From NCBI RefSeq assembly GCF_004027225.2, contig NC_044279.2:47950744-48014743 (forward strand): a DNA stretch of 64,000 nt, in the 5' to 3' direction. This DNA comes from Strigops habroptila. Lineage: Eukaryota; Chordata; Aves; Psittaciformes; Psittacidae. The notes below the pieces were generated by a model. It did not search any database and was not told where the DNA came from. It worked only from the letters and a program-made list of their open reading frames with translations. Of this stretch, positions 14,401 through 24,559 are shown piece after piece; within the stretch, counting starts at the first letter, position 1, and every line of letters begins with the position of its first letter. The position numbers and the translations under genes were made by a program.

Positions 14401-17400
14401 CCAAATCACTTACCCAGCAGGTCCAGTTATGTGTTCCAGCTTCATGAGCTCTGACAGGTATCTCTGTCATCACAGCAAACAACCAGGAGAATATTTTATG
14501 TAGTTTTGCAGTAACTTTAGGTCTAGCTCTTGTTCCGGCTAAGCAAAGTGCTTACTCAGTTGCATGGGCTGTGATAAGACTTCCTTCATCAAAACTGCTT
14601 AATAAATAACACCAGCCATCTGCTTTCTTTAAAAAGACACAGAAAGAATTCACTTGTAAGATCTTGATTAGAGTTATTGCTAAAGCCTGCCCAGTTGTCT
14701 GTCAGAATTATTCATTAAAATGTAATTGGTCCATATGGTCCTTCATATAAAGACATCAGTAACTTTTTCTTTGGTTAATGCTGGAAACAAAGACTGAAGG
14801 GTAGAAGATGTCATCTTAGTGCTAAGCCCTATTTTAAATATCGGTTATACAACGGGGCAAATAAAATCTAAATATGGCTTTGTCTACCAATAGACTATAT
14901 ATATGCTTTTATGTCTCAGGCATATGGACTGAGCTTTGTTTAGAATAAGTGGATGAACCAAAACTATTTCTGTTGCAACAGGCATTATATATTACTGGGG
15001 GGGGGGGGAACCCTAGAGTCTTAGTAAAATATAACAACCACCTTTACTGTGCTGATAAAAATCTCTAAGCACAGGCTGATGCGCATAGGGATTGTTTTAA
15101 AAAGTTGGTGTAGAACACTGAATTTAAAGCCTTATGTAATGTTACTAACTAGAAAAATAATTCAAACTGTTGGTAGAGAATTGGGGATGAAAATGTGGGT
15201 TTAAACTTACATGCCAAAAGCATACACTTTTGTATGAAAACGAGGGTAGATAAAGTCATTATGCTGCAAGATCCACCCAGTAGCCTACAGTTTAATTTGT
15301 TACTGTATTTTGAAGACCTGGGCTTAAGTTTCTGTGTAAAATAGCAATGGGGTTTTAATGATTCCTTCTCTAGATTTATCATTATACTACTTTAAATTCT
15401 CATCCTATCTACTTCCCTGGATTATTTCAGTATTGGGTGTCATTTATCTCTAATAAAATACAGTACACAAAGCACATGGTAAGTAAAACAATATTTTGGT
15501 CTGGTTGGAAAACTTTAAAGATTTTTGCATTCTTTGGTCCACTCATTAGGACAAGCTTTTGTGCTCTAATACTCTTAAGTACTCTAAAACATGAAACTCC
15601 AGAAGCAGTGTGCACTGTCTAATTAAAACTTAGGTTAAATAACCCTGACAAGGAGGAGTATGCTGATGTAGGAGGTTGGAACTGATATTTTAGGTTTTGA
15701 AATGAAAAAGCACATGTTAACACTTTTTCCTCTTTGCTTTGTAGGCTGGAGTGAAGGGAAAGCTGGGCAGACTGCTTGGGATATTTGAGGTGAGCTATTT
15801 CTTTTACCTGTTAAAAACAATGTTTTAGGTTTTTTGGAGGGTTTTTTTTGTGAGCATAGATAAACGACATGTTCTTAAGTATTACCTGCTTATAATTTTG
15901 CCATGCTGCTGGAAACACTACATTAGACAGCTGATTTCCTGTAGCTGTTATGTGATGTGTGAAGATTTGAATAGGAAGATTTCAAAGTACTTTGAGCTTT
16001 CCTGGAAAGATTAAATTCGTACTGAGACAACTTCTAGAAGCTTTAAAAAAAAATGAAACCAACATTGATAGGTGTAGGATGTCTGAAATAGCACACGTTC
16101 CTTTTGGGGGTATGTGTGCTATTTTGACTTTTCCTCTCTGATTATATTTTGCTGAAGTAACTTGTCAGCTTTCACACACCTAAATTGATGGATCTGTATA
16201 TGAAGTATGTCATTATGGCTTTGATTCACTAAAAAAGCTAAGGCTTTGGTAATAGATAAATCTAACCTTTAGCAATACTGTGTACTTCAAAACTTGTATT
16301 CTGTAGTGTAAACATCAGGTGCTGAACTACTGACAGCATGAGGATGTGTGTTAGATATAATTCTTTTTCAGTGTTGGTGTTGCCACCTTCTGATCAGGTT
16401 CTAGTCAGGAGTAGATGGTAGAAATGTAGGTATGAGTCTTAAGATCAATTATGTTGTACTGTGTGATGGGCGAAAGTCCGTTAGCTAGTCCAATAGTTAG
16501 GTACGAATCTTGACAGTGAAATTATAAAACCAACTTTCAGAGGCAGTGTATTTCCAATAGGGATTTCCTGTGTGAAACATGACTTAGTCATGTATGACTA
16601 GCCAACACTCTGCTAAAGGTGTTCCCATTGTGAAGTATGGAGACCATGACAAAATTAGAGCAGTTCCTGTTTGTAGTTAGTAGCACTTGCCCTTTTTCCA
16701 ATTTGTTTTAGGTTTAGGAGTTCACCTGGATGGTCTTACACATTAGGACCTGTTTTAACTCTGCTGGTTAGTTTGTTTAACTCTGTGTCTGTTTTAACTC
16801 TGCTGGTTAGTCTGCAGAAGTATTCTGTATTTCCCAGCTCAGACCAAAATAAGACAGGATACCTATCATCTTGTTGCCTTAAAACAGGCTGTGAGGAGTG
16901 ATGATTCTTTGGTAATTCAGCTGTTTGTTCTGAAGCCATCTGCCACTGTCTAGACCAGAGGAGAGAAAAATCTGAGTGGCATTTTTCTAGGTTACTTCTT
17001 ACTTAAATCAAGGCCGTACTTCAGTTTCACAACACTGCCCCATAAACAGTTGTTAGTACCATTGAAGGGGCCACATGTTGTGACCTGGGAATGGAACTAA
17101 GAGAAAGATGGAAATCATATTGCTGCTGAGTCCTCATACTCTAGAACTACAACCAGAAAGGATACATGTTATAGATGTATTTATTCCATTTAATAGTGAC
17201 ACAGACAAAGAACTGTCTTGGAGTATTTTTATTTCCTAGTAAAGAGCACCAGTTTACAACTATATTAAGCTTGTACCGGACAGTTTAAAACTATATTAAA
17301 TGTAGTGAAACAGAGTTAAGTAGGAATGGTTATTGGCACAAGGATAAAACCGTTTGTAAGGGGAGCTAGGGCATAACATCTCTTGGTTCTTAATATAGTT

Positions 17401-20400
17401 GTAATTGTAGATGGTCCTGGGTTTTCTAGGAGCTCAGCCCTTTTCCAAGGGGCAGTGTGGTTTGGTTAGTCGGGTTGCACCTTTCACAGTGCACCACTAG
17501 CCTGCTTTGGAGCAGGGACTAATGTCTATGCAGACCTCGAGTGGGCTGGCTGTGGCACAGCGACCCTGCCCTGAGCAGGCCGCTTCTGTCAGTACCTCTA
17601 TTTTTACTTGCCTTTCTCAAAACAGTGTGCTTTCTAAATAGTTGGTTAGTGCTGTGAATGTGGCAAACCTGACAAGTGAACAGATGGTAATGATTTGGGC
17701 ATTTGTCATGATTGCAAACATAGGCTATTCAATTTGCCTTGCTTGCTGAGTGAAACCTTATAGCCAGCACTGCGTAGATGATCTAGCCATGTGATGCAGC
17801 GGTTCCATCCTGCAAAGGCTTTTTCATAACCTGTCATCTAGGAACATGAGTTGTGGAAACTGTTTTAGCAAATGCACTCTACTGTGGTAACATACAACAT
17901 ACGTAAAAGATAAGTAATGGGCAGTACTAGTGGACAATGCTAATATTAAACTGGATGACCAAGAACATGGTTTGGTCCCAACTTCACAATCTTCAAATTT
18001 GCTTGGGCTGGTTTAGGTTTGTTGGGTTTTGGGTGGTGGTTAGACTAGTAAAATAAAATAGCTGTTTCACATAAAACTTTGGGTTTCCCTTCCTTTTGGG
18101 CCTACTCAGTACAGATGTTTATCTAGTGAAAATAAAAATCAGGTTTCACTGGCAAGTATCCTTCAGAGGTGAGTAATTGCTGATGTTACAGTTGTGGTAA
18201 GTCTGAAAGTTATTTTTTTTGCTGAGAATTAAAACATCTACTTCTAACATTCAAGCAGAACCAGGATCGGAAGCATAGGACATACGTTTATGTTCTTACT
18301 GTGACGGAAATACTGGAAGACTGGGAGGATTCAGTTAATATAGGTAAACCGATTCTCTGTCCTCATGTGATATGCTTCAAATATATTAAGCAGACTTAAT
18401 TTTTCATTTTCTGAAGTAATATCCTTCTGGGGGAATACTAATTCTGTTCTATAAACTGAAATTACTGCAAATCGTGATGCTGTTCTTCCATAGCTAGGAT
18501 TGCTTCCAACATAGTGTTACTCTTGTATTAATTAGGGTATTCTAGATATTATGATGGAATAAACTTCCTTATTAGTTGCTGATACAGCCCTTAATTATTT
18601 TTTAAAGGCCCAATATTATACTGACCAATTATTTTTTCCTTATAAAGTAAAATATTTTGCTGCCTGATACTCCAGAGTGGTTTTGAAAATGTCTTTGGAA
18701 AAATGAAAGACAAATCTTTGGAAAGTTTTGGTGAGGTTTTTTTTCCCCTGAGTCCTTGGGGCAGAGGGGGAAATCACTAGTATTTACTTTCACTTTAGCC
18801 TAATTTTTCAGCAGTGATAGTGCTGACCCTGAGGTATCTGTTCATACACATATGTATATTTATGTCATACAGATATCACTGTCATGCAGTTCAGTTAGAT
18901 TAACATCCTTTCTGATGTTAATCAGAATGGCTCTTCCATGTTGAAGGTAAAATTAACTGGAAGCTTAGTTCATTCAGTGTATTGGTCCAGCTGAAGTTTT
19001 AGTTAACCAAGAATTGGTGTAAAAAAAATTACATACTACCTTGACTGGTTATGCTTTGACCTTTTCAGGAGGTGGTGCTTCAGGAGTGTTTACATTCATA
19101 AACCTAGCACCATTGATCTGTCAGTGACTGTCATCTAACTATAAGGGTAGCTTCAAAACTGCTCAGTTTTTTAGGTGGAGAGAGAATGGTTTGGTTACGA
19201 TGCTGTCAAGTTGTGGGGAGTGCACCCTTTTAATTGCATGTCAGGTTCCCTGTACAGAAACACTGATCAGTGGTCCAGTATTGAAAAGGATCAATATTGG
19301 CAGGAGTGGAATTGTTTTGAGGGGCACTTGTACCTGGAACTGTACTGGGCCTGTGAGTTCTGGTCTGTTCCTGCTTAGTGCTAAGCTGTGGGGTAGAGGG
19401 GAGCATCCAGCACTGGGGCTACTGCTGGCTTCCTTCTGGGGAGCACTGCTGGCAGCGGATGAATGGCCCTGGTGGGGCCACATACCTTGTCTCAAACAAG
19501 CGGGTTATAGGTGTCTTAATATCAAGCACAGTACCCATAAACATTGCAAAATCAAATGAAAAATAGTTAATCCCACTTTCAAAAATACTGTCCTTCACCT
19601 TGTTTATAAGTGTTTTCAGAGGCCTCTAATTTTAGGGGAATGACTTGTATAAGAAGGATGGTCTTAAGCCTTATCATAGTAAGATAGTCCTACAACTTAC
19701 CTAAATACCTCTGGCATAAGGTATGTTACTTTTAAAATGTATGGCTAACCTGAGTAGCTGCAAACATGGGTATGTTTTGATTCTAGAACTCTGCTTTCTA
19801 TGTCAGACCAAGCAATTCTTCTTCTGTAATTTCATGCATCCATGTTCATTCTTCAAATGGGTTTTCTGCTAGGCATGGCAATGTGGGAGGGCAGTAATAA
19901 GTCATGTAAATAATAATATCATTTTCTGTAGGGACTTGGGTGTAGCTTTTGGAGCATATGAACAGTCATATGAGCTTCTGCCCAGTATCTGCTTCAGAAG
20001 AGTTATCTGAAAGGCTTTATTATTAACTGCATTTCAGTAAGCTTGAGTGAATCGCTTGTGTTCCTTCAAGGTCTTTTCACTCTTACGTTTTGCCTGACAA
20101 CTTGAACTTCTGAAGTAGGAGAAATGAGAGAAAGTGAATAATCAGATAGCAACAAATGGTGCTGTTAGATTTGTAACTCTGTTTTTCCTTGTGGATTATA
20201 CTCATTCAGGAAGGAAAAGAGAATGGTTTAAAGTAGAAGATGCCATCAAGGTCCTTCAGTGTCACAAGCCTGTTCATGCAGAATACTTGGAAAAACTGAA
20301 ACTGAGCTGTTCACCCACTAATGGAAACTCTGTGGTTACCCCTCTTCCAGATAATAACTCCTTATATGTCACTTCTGCACAGACTTCTGGGTTGCCCTCT

Positions 20401-20412
20401 ACTGTGAGATAA
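8324..20412 (+). CDS. NUDT4: NUDT4 (DIPP2), partial CDS, exons 2-5
   Basis: Nudix hydrolase of the diphosphoinositol-polyphosphate phosphohydrolase family. Known members remove the beta-phosphate from inositol pyrophosphates (PP-InsP5, bis-PP-InsP4) and also act on diadenosine polyphosphates, in the cytosol. The coding sequence joins 8324-8434, 15745-15789, 18259-18343 and 20210-20412, giving 147 codons plus stop in one frame with GT-AG junctions throughout. The Nudix box (G-x5-E-x7-R-E-x2-E-E-x-G) runs from GGGMEPEEEPGG across an exon junction to REVYEE-AGV. The missing N-terminus (about 33 residues, exon 1) must lie upstream, which gives the family length of 180. The C-terminal tail ends SGLPSTVR. 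Paralogues NUDT3, NUDT10 and NUDT11 are the alternatives; the long variable tail and the UBE2N/MRPL42 neighbours favour NUDT4. Confidence 0.97.
13345..13374. repeat. 30-bp near-perfect palindrome
   Basis: Two 14-base arms, tttccctagaaatt and aatttctagggaaa, are exact reverse complements separated by only two bases (tg). It lies inside NUDT4 intron 2, far from both splice sites. Confidence 0.95.
14997..15008 (+). repeat. G12 homopolymer
   Basis: Twelve consecutive G in an otherwise AT-rich intron. Length polymorphism or sequencing slippage is likely here. Confidence 0.9.
15745..15789 (+). CDS. NUDT4: NUDT4 exon 3
   Basis: A 45-bp microexon-sized exon, 15 codons, phase 0, translating AGVKGKLGRLLGIFE. 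Its first residues complete the Nudix box (EEAGV). The acceptor is ctttgtag and the donor gtgagc. Skipping it would keep the frame but remove the end of the Nudix helix. Confidence 0.97.
16750..16811 (+). repeat. 23-bp direct repeat pair, 39-bp period
   Basis: An identical 23-base unit starting ctgttttaactctgctgg occurs at 16750-16772 and 16789-16811. A shorter related copy (gtttaactctg) lies between them, giving a degenerate unit of about 20 bp repeated three times. Confidence 0.9.
18253..18258 (+). promoter_or_regulatory. NUDT4: NAGNAG tandem splice acceptor of NUDT4 exon 4
   Basis: The bases before exon 4 are AAG-CAG, two adjacent AG acceptors in the same frame. The distal one starts the protein segment at Asn-Gln-Asp; the proximal one inserts CAG (Gln) first. 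Counting 33 residues for the missing exon 1, 37 for exon 2 and 15 for exon 3, the insert falls at residue 86, where the human DIPP2-beta isoform differs from DIPP2-alpha by one glutamine. Confidence 0.85.
18259..18343 (+). CDS. NUDT4: NUDT4 exon 4
   Basis: An 85-bp exon of 28 codons plus one base, reading NQDRKHRTYVYVLTVTEI and on to DSVNI. The donor gtaaac leaves a single G that is completed to a glycine codon in exon 5. The start given is the downstream AG of a tandem acceptor; use of the upstream AG adds one Gln codon. Confidence 0.96.
18344..20209 (+). other. NUDT4: NUDT4 intron 4
   Basis: A 1,866-bp intron holding a perfect 10-bp stem at 18898-18923. Overlapping short frames at 19175-19566 on both strands sit in a GC-richer patch and match nothing known to me. 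Confidence 0.9.
20210..20412 (+). CDS. NUDT4: NUDT4 exon 5 (C-terminal coding exon)
   Basis: The acceptor ctcattcag precedes 20210. The first two bases complete a Gly codon and 66 further codons follow to a TAA at 20410-20412. It begins RKREWFKVEDAIKVLQ, the conserved end of the Nudix fold. The tail (SPTNGNSVVTPLPDNNS, then SGLPSTVR) is the variable region that separates DIPP paralogues. Confidence 0.97.
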
Positions 20413-20642
20413 ACATTTGGATTACCTTTTCATTCATGTCATCACAAAGGGAGACATCTGTGATCACATGTAGGCATCTGTATAACTGTCAGTTCTAAGT
20501 GAAATATGTGAATGTGTCATAATGTCAAATTTATTTGAACATGGTTTTCCTCTTTAACAATGTAAAATAGTATCTCAGCAAACCAAAGCCATACAAGGAT
20601 TTATTCTTTTTTTTTTTAAGATGCCTTAATAGGCCTTTTTCC

Positions 20643-20666
20643 TTTTTTTTTTTTTTTTTTTTTTTT
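20643..20666 (+). repeat. T24 homopolymer
   Basis: Twenty-four consecutive T, about 230 bases after the NUDT4 stop codon, preceded by an 11-T run at 20607-20617. In the mRNA this is a long U-tract in the early 3' UTR. Confidence 0.95.
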
Positions 20667-21903
20667 AAAGAAACTTGAGTATATAAATTTCCATATCTGC
20701 TAAAATAAAATGTGCATCTCAGTGGTGTTCAGCTTATTTAAGACTTGTCAGTTTTAGTCAGTAGTTCTAAGCAAGAGTACTTGCTTACAAAAAAGCTTGA
20801 GCAAATAGTCGTATGCTAAACTCTGATTTGGTATCCATGGATGAAGAGCTAAGATCTTAAGGTGGCCGTAGTTGTGGAAATGGGTGTGTTGGAGGCAGAG
20901 ATGCGTAAGGGAGACAATAAAGCACTAAATCACATTGAGCCTGCTGAGAGCAAAGGATACCGACACTAAGCACTGCTTGCCTCAGTTATCCAAAAGGTTG
21001 CCTTGTCCTATGCAATCTTCATGTAATGTATAACTAGAGCAAGAACAGTAACTTTGTCTTGCAACTACCAAAACTATCCACTGCACTTCTGTTTCATCAC
21101 TTGGTCGGCTGATGAACTGTCAGAAGGCTTAAATGAGAAGCATTGTAGATCCCTCTTCCCCATTTTTTTTCCTTTTAGCATTTTGATACACATTTTGTTC
21201 ATGGTATAATGACACTGCAGGTTCCAGAAACTCCTAATCTTCAGTGAGAAGCATCTTACATGGTGTTCCTGCAGTCGGTTGCCATTTAAAAATGATTAGG
21301 GGGAAGTAAGACTTGCCCAAGGGACATAACCCTTATGTTACAGAGGTAAGGTTAAGGTCTGTTAGCAAGCGTGTGTGGAGGTGCCTTGCCCAAGCTAGCA
21401 GTGGTACCTCCTGGGCTTGGAGACAGGTGGGTTGATAGACTAGTGCAGAAATAATATTCCTTTGTCTTAATTGGCAAATGTGCTGAAAATCCCAAATTTG
21501 AGTCAGTTCTTAAATACTTTTTACTGGTTTAACATCACTTGCTTTAGCTTCTTGAATTAAAAGCTGGCCTCTTGATAGAAAAGTCAGTTGGCATAAGTGA
21601 GGTACAGCTGATAACTTATTTTCCCCCCCTCTTCTTCAGCCAAAAAGATGAAAAGTAAATCCACTGTTGGTCTTAATGTTTTTACCATAGGATTACTCTC
21701 TCTGTGTATGTGTGTGTGTGTGGTTTCTTCTATAAGAACACAATCTAATTCATATGAACATCCTAACTCTGAATTTTTCTAGGATCTAAACCTAACTGTA
21801 CCTCCTCTATAGCCAGCCAAAACAGACGTTGAGGTAGACCATTACCTCACATGTGAACTTTATTCTGGGTAAAACTCATACTCTTACACAACATTTGAAC
21901 CTT

Positions 21904-21911
21904 TGTAAATA
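21904..21911 (+). promoter_or_regulatory. Candidate Pumilio element in NUDT4 3' UTR
   Basis: The octamer TGTAAATA fits the Pumilio consensus UGUANAUA exactly. It lies about 35 bases before the AATAAA at 21945. Eight bases can occur by chance, so this is a candidate only. Confidence 0.35.
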
Positions 21912-21944
21912 GTCCAACTAGTAAATAGTGAGTGTAAAATGGAA

Positions 21945-21950
21945 AATAAA
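21945..21950 (+). terminator. NUDT4: Candidate internal poly(A) signal of NUDT4
   Basis: AATAAA in the NUDT4 3' UTR, about 1.5 kb after the stop. Use of this site would give a shorter transcript than the signal at 23877. No direct evidence for cleavage here. Confidence 0.4.
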
Positions 21951-23876
21951 TGTAATTTAAACCTTTTGTTACTCAATACACAAATGGTTAACTTCTACTT
22001 TTTTAACACAAATTGTGTAAAATGCTGCTATGAATTTTTTTGTGCTGTTACACTTTTTTAGGAAAAAAAAAAAATGTTGTTGCCACAAGTTACTCCTTAG
22101 AAAACCGATCTTGTGCCATATGTAAATGCAGTGAAACCAGGGAGACAGATGATCTGATCTCTTGATGCTGCTCTCTTTGAAGAGGCATAAATACTACTGA
22201 CAAGAGGCATAAGCCACAAAGCTGAAGCCCTCTGAAATGTCACATAAGGTGCTGCTTTCCATCGCTGTAGCTCCTTTTCCAGGTCACTTCCAGCACTGGA
22301 GAGAACACACAGCTCTGTTCAGGTGCACCTCAGCGTGGAAGTATTGCCAACAGCTTATCCACCCTCTTGGCGGTGAGGTGGGGAAGGAGCGCTGACATTT
22401 CAGTAGTGGACACAAGCACATGTGTACCTTACACTGAACCTCATCCAGACTGGGGCACCATGTGCTCAGCTCACTTCTTTTAAATGAAATGGTTGATCAA
22501 AGCAGTGTTTTGCCAGGTGAAACAGAAGAAGGTGGAGTTGAGCACATTGAAGAACATCTAATTGTTGTTAAAATCATACCCCCAGTGTGTAAGGGTACCT
22601 CCGGCTCTGAAGCTGCCTTCAAAAGAGTGAATCATTTAGCTCCCGTTTTGATCACTTTGCTCACTTTTTTGTTCAGTAGTCATTTTAACACTTTAAATTG
22701 AGCAAACTTGTACAGGCTTTCTTGTAACAAGATTATATAGAATCTGTGACAGCTAAAACAAGAATCCAGAGTTTGAGTTCTTATTTAAAAAAAAAAAATG
22801 CTTCTGTCTCCATTTCAGATTCTTGGAATGAAACCAGTCCAAGCTTGTATGAGATTTAGCGGTAATGCATGATCTTATTTTGTAACTCTTGAATTATGTA
22901 TTTGATAATAATGTAAAAATGTACAGTATTGCTGTTGCTAACAAACTCAGAGTTGATTGCCTATAAATATTTTGGTTATTTTTTGGTCACACACATTTGG
23001 GCTGTTCAATAGTGCCAGACATCTTTCTTTTTTAACAGCATTTGTTGTATAAATCTCTTCAGTCTCTATGCAACCTTCAGAATGAAGCTCTATTGCTTAG
23101 TTTGACTTCTACTCCCTTTCAAAGAGAAATGTTGTGTGAATTGAAAAGGTAAATTGAAAACACTTCAGTCATGCTACAGGGAACAACTGTAGTAACCTGG
23201 CAGCGGTACAGCTTCAGCCCTAATCAACGTCAACCAAAAGGGTCTGTAGAAACCAGCAGAGGAAGTCTAAAGTTATTTCTACTGCCTACTAGTTTAACTG
23301 TAGCAACATTTTGGTTTTACGTGCATCTCTCTTCAGATGGGCCAAACCTATTTCATACAGAGCAGATTTGGGATTTTTCTCATGCCAGAAATCATGTACA
23401 ATGGGTTCAGATTTGGTTCTCCCCAAGAGAAAGGGAAGAGATGGGTCATCAGCTGCAGTTCTCAAGAAGCCTGGTCTGTACTGCTCCTTTTCCTGATGTG
23501 AGGTTTCGAGATTATCAGGAGTTAGATTATAGTGGTATCAAACAGAAAGAGCCTTAAAGTTTAACATTGTGTGGTGGTTTTAACCACCGCAGGAGATGCT
23601 GAGGAATTGCAGAGAGGCTGTTAAAGTGCAAAACCTTACTTTGGTGCTTACTGCACCCCTGACTTAGGCTAGCGTTGGTCTGTTAACAGTGTGCTGTGAA
23701 AAAACCCTGAGAAGACACCACTTGTTTTACCTACCACCATGGTTTGTGAAGTGAGAAGGGAAGGGGTGGGGGGAGGGGGGGGACAAACTGAGTTGTAAAC
23801 ATTTTGACCTGCTTGCATGGATTTTCTTTAAAGATTGATGTAAGAATTTTGACTTTTTATATTTGAGAAATACCAG

Positions 23877-23882
23877 AATAAA
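23877..23882 (+). terminator. NUDT4: Probable distal poly(A) signal of NUDT4
   Basis: AATAAA followed about 20 bases later by the GT-rich stretch gtcctgtggatgatgtgg, the usual layout of a cleavage signal with a downstream GU-rich element. It is the last good hexamer before sequence turns repeat-rich. Confidence 0.6.
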
Positions 23883-23904
23883 ATCTAAATTAGTCCTGTG
23901 GATG

Positions 23905-24559
23905 ATGTGGTCATTCCATCACCAGTACTGCAGAAGAAGCATTGGTGCCAGAGACTTCAATCGTATCTAAAATACACTTAGTTTCACTTCATGTTTCCTA
24001 CTGCTTGCCTCACCCTTGCATGCTAGCTTCATGTAGCCCTATGGAAGAGCCTTCTGAAGAGCTGCTCCCATGTAAATGCTGCCCGTGCCAGTGAGGTTTC
24101 TAACTACTTTGTTACCTTCATGCCTGCCAGTTGCAGCACACCCACGTACTTCATCTCTGCACAGTAGCAGTGGGAGCCGAGGTCCATCTAGCTCAGTGCC
24201 TCATTTTCAGCAGTGCTGGGAGGAACTCGTAGCAACAGGACAGTATCTGTTTGCCTCAAGTGCTCCCTCTGTCTGTCACCATTTGTGGCTCAGAATAGTT
24301 TAAGCCATAGTTTCTTGGTGCTGTTATGGGAATGTATTTCTCTTCCTTGAAATACATTCCTTCCTTCTCTATCACACACCTCCCCTGAGAACTCTTAGGT
24401 CTCCAATGCCCATCCCAGCTTGGAGAGCGCTGCTGCTGCAGACCCACCTCCTCTTGCCTTGTTGTTTGAACCTGTTTCCTTCCACATTATTTTAACAGTA
24501 AGCAAGTAGACAGTTACCTCCTTCTCCCCATTTAAGAGGGTTTTACTGTTGTGTTTGGC
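23905..24559 (+). other. Intergenic, downstream of NUDT4
   Basis: No gene recognised. It holds a perfect 12-bp hairpin at 24329-24360. The stretch near 24178-24230 (gaggtccatctagctcagtg) resembles the edge of an old interspersed repeat but I cannot name the family. Confidence 0.5.
24329..24360. repeat. Perfect 12-bp inverted repeat
   Basis: Arms ggaatgtatttc and gaaatacattcc are exact reverse complements around an 8-base pyrimidine-rich loop (tcttcctt). Confidence 0.95.

Larger units (their letters stand above)
8435..15744 (+). other. NUDT4: NUDT4 intron 2
   Basis: A 7,310-bp intron with donor gtaaca and acceptor gtag. Apart from a 30-bp near-perfect palindrome at 13345-13374 and a 12-G homopolymer at 14997-15008, no gene or interspersed repeat was recognised. 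Confidence 0.9.
15790..18258 (+). other. NUDT4: NUDT4 intron 3
   Basis: A 2,469-bp intron containing a 23-bp direct repeat pair near 16750-16811, a 19-bp near-repeat pair at 17250-17299 and a 10-bp inverted repeat at 16087-16123. The block at 17420-17600 is more GC-rich than its surroundings and unidentified. Confidence 0.9.
20413..23900 (+). other. NUDT4: NUDT4 3' UTR (probable extent)
   Basis: AT-rich non-coding sequence after the NUDT4 stop. It has several AATAAA hexamers: 20704-20709, 20916-20921, 21945-21950 and 23877-23882. The last gives a 3' UTR of about 3.5 kb, close to the length I recall for the human gene. U-tracts (11 T at 20607-20617, 24 T at 20643-20666), a GT run near 21702-21722 and a Pumilio-type UGUAAAUA at 21904-21911 are visible. 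A 128-codon frame at 23171-23557 matches no known protein and is treated as UTR. Confidence 0.6.

Noticed and set aside
15427-15622. Complementary frames of about 61 codons on both strands
   Set aside because: Short, AT-rich, no homology recognised; mirror frames are a common chance effect.
23171-23557. 128-codon plus-strand frame after NUDT4
   Set aside because: It lies within the probable NUDT4 3' UTR before the AATAAA at 23877, and has no known domain.
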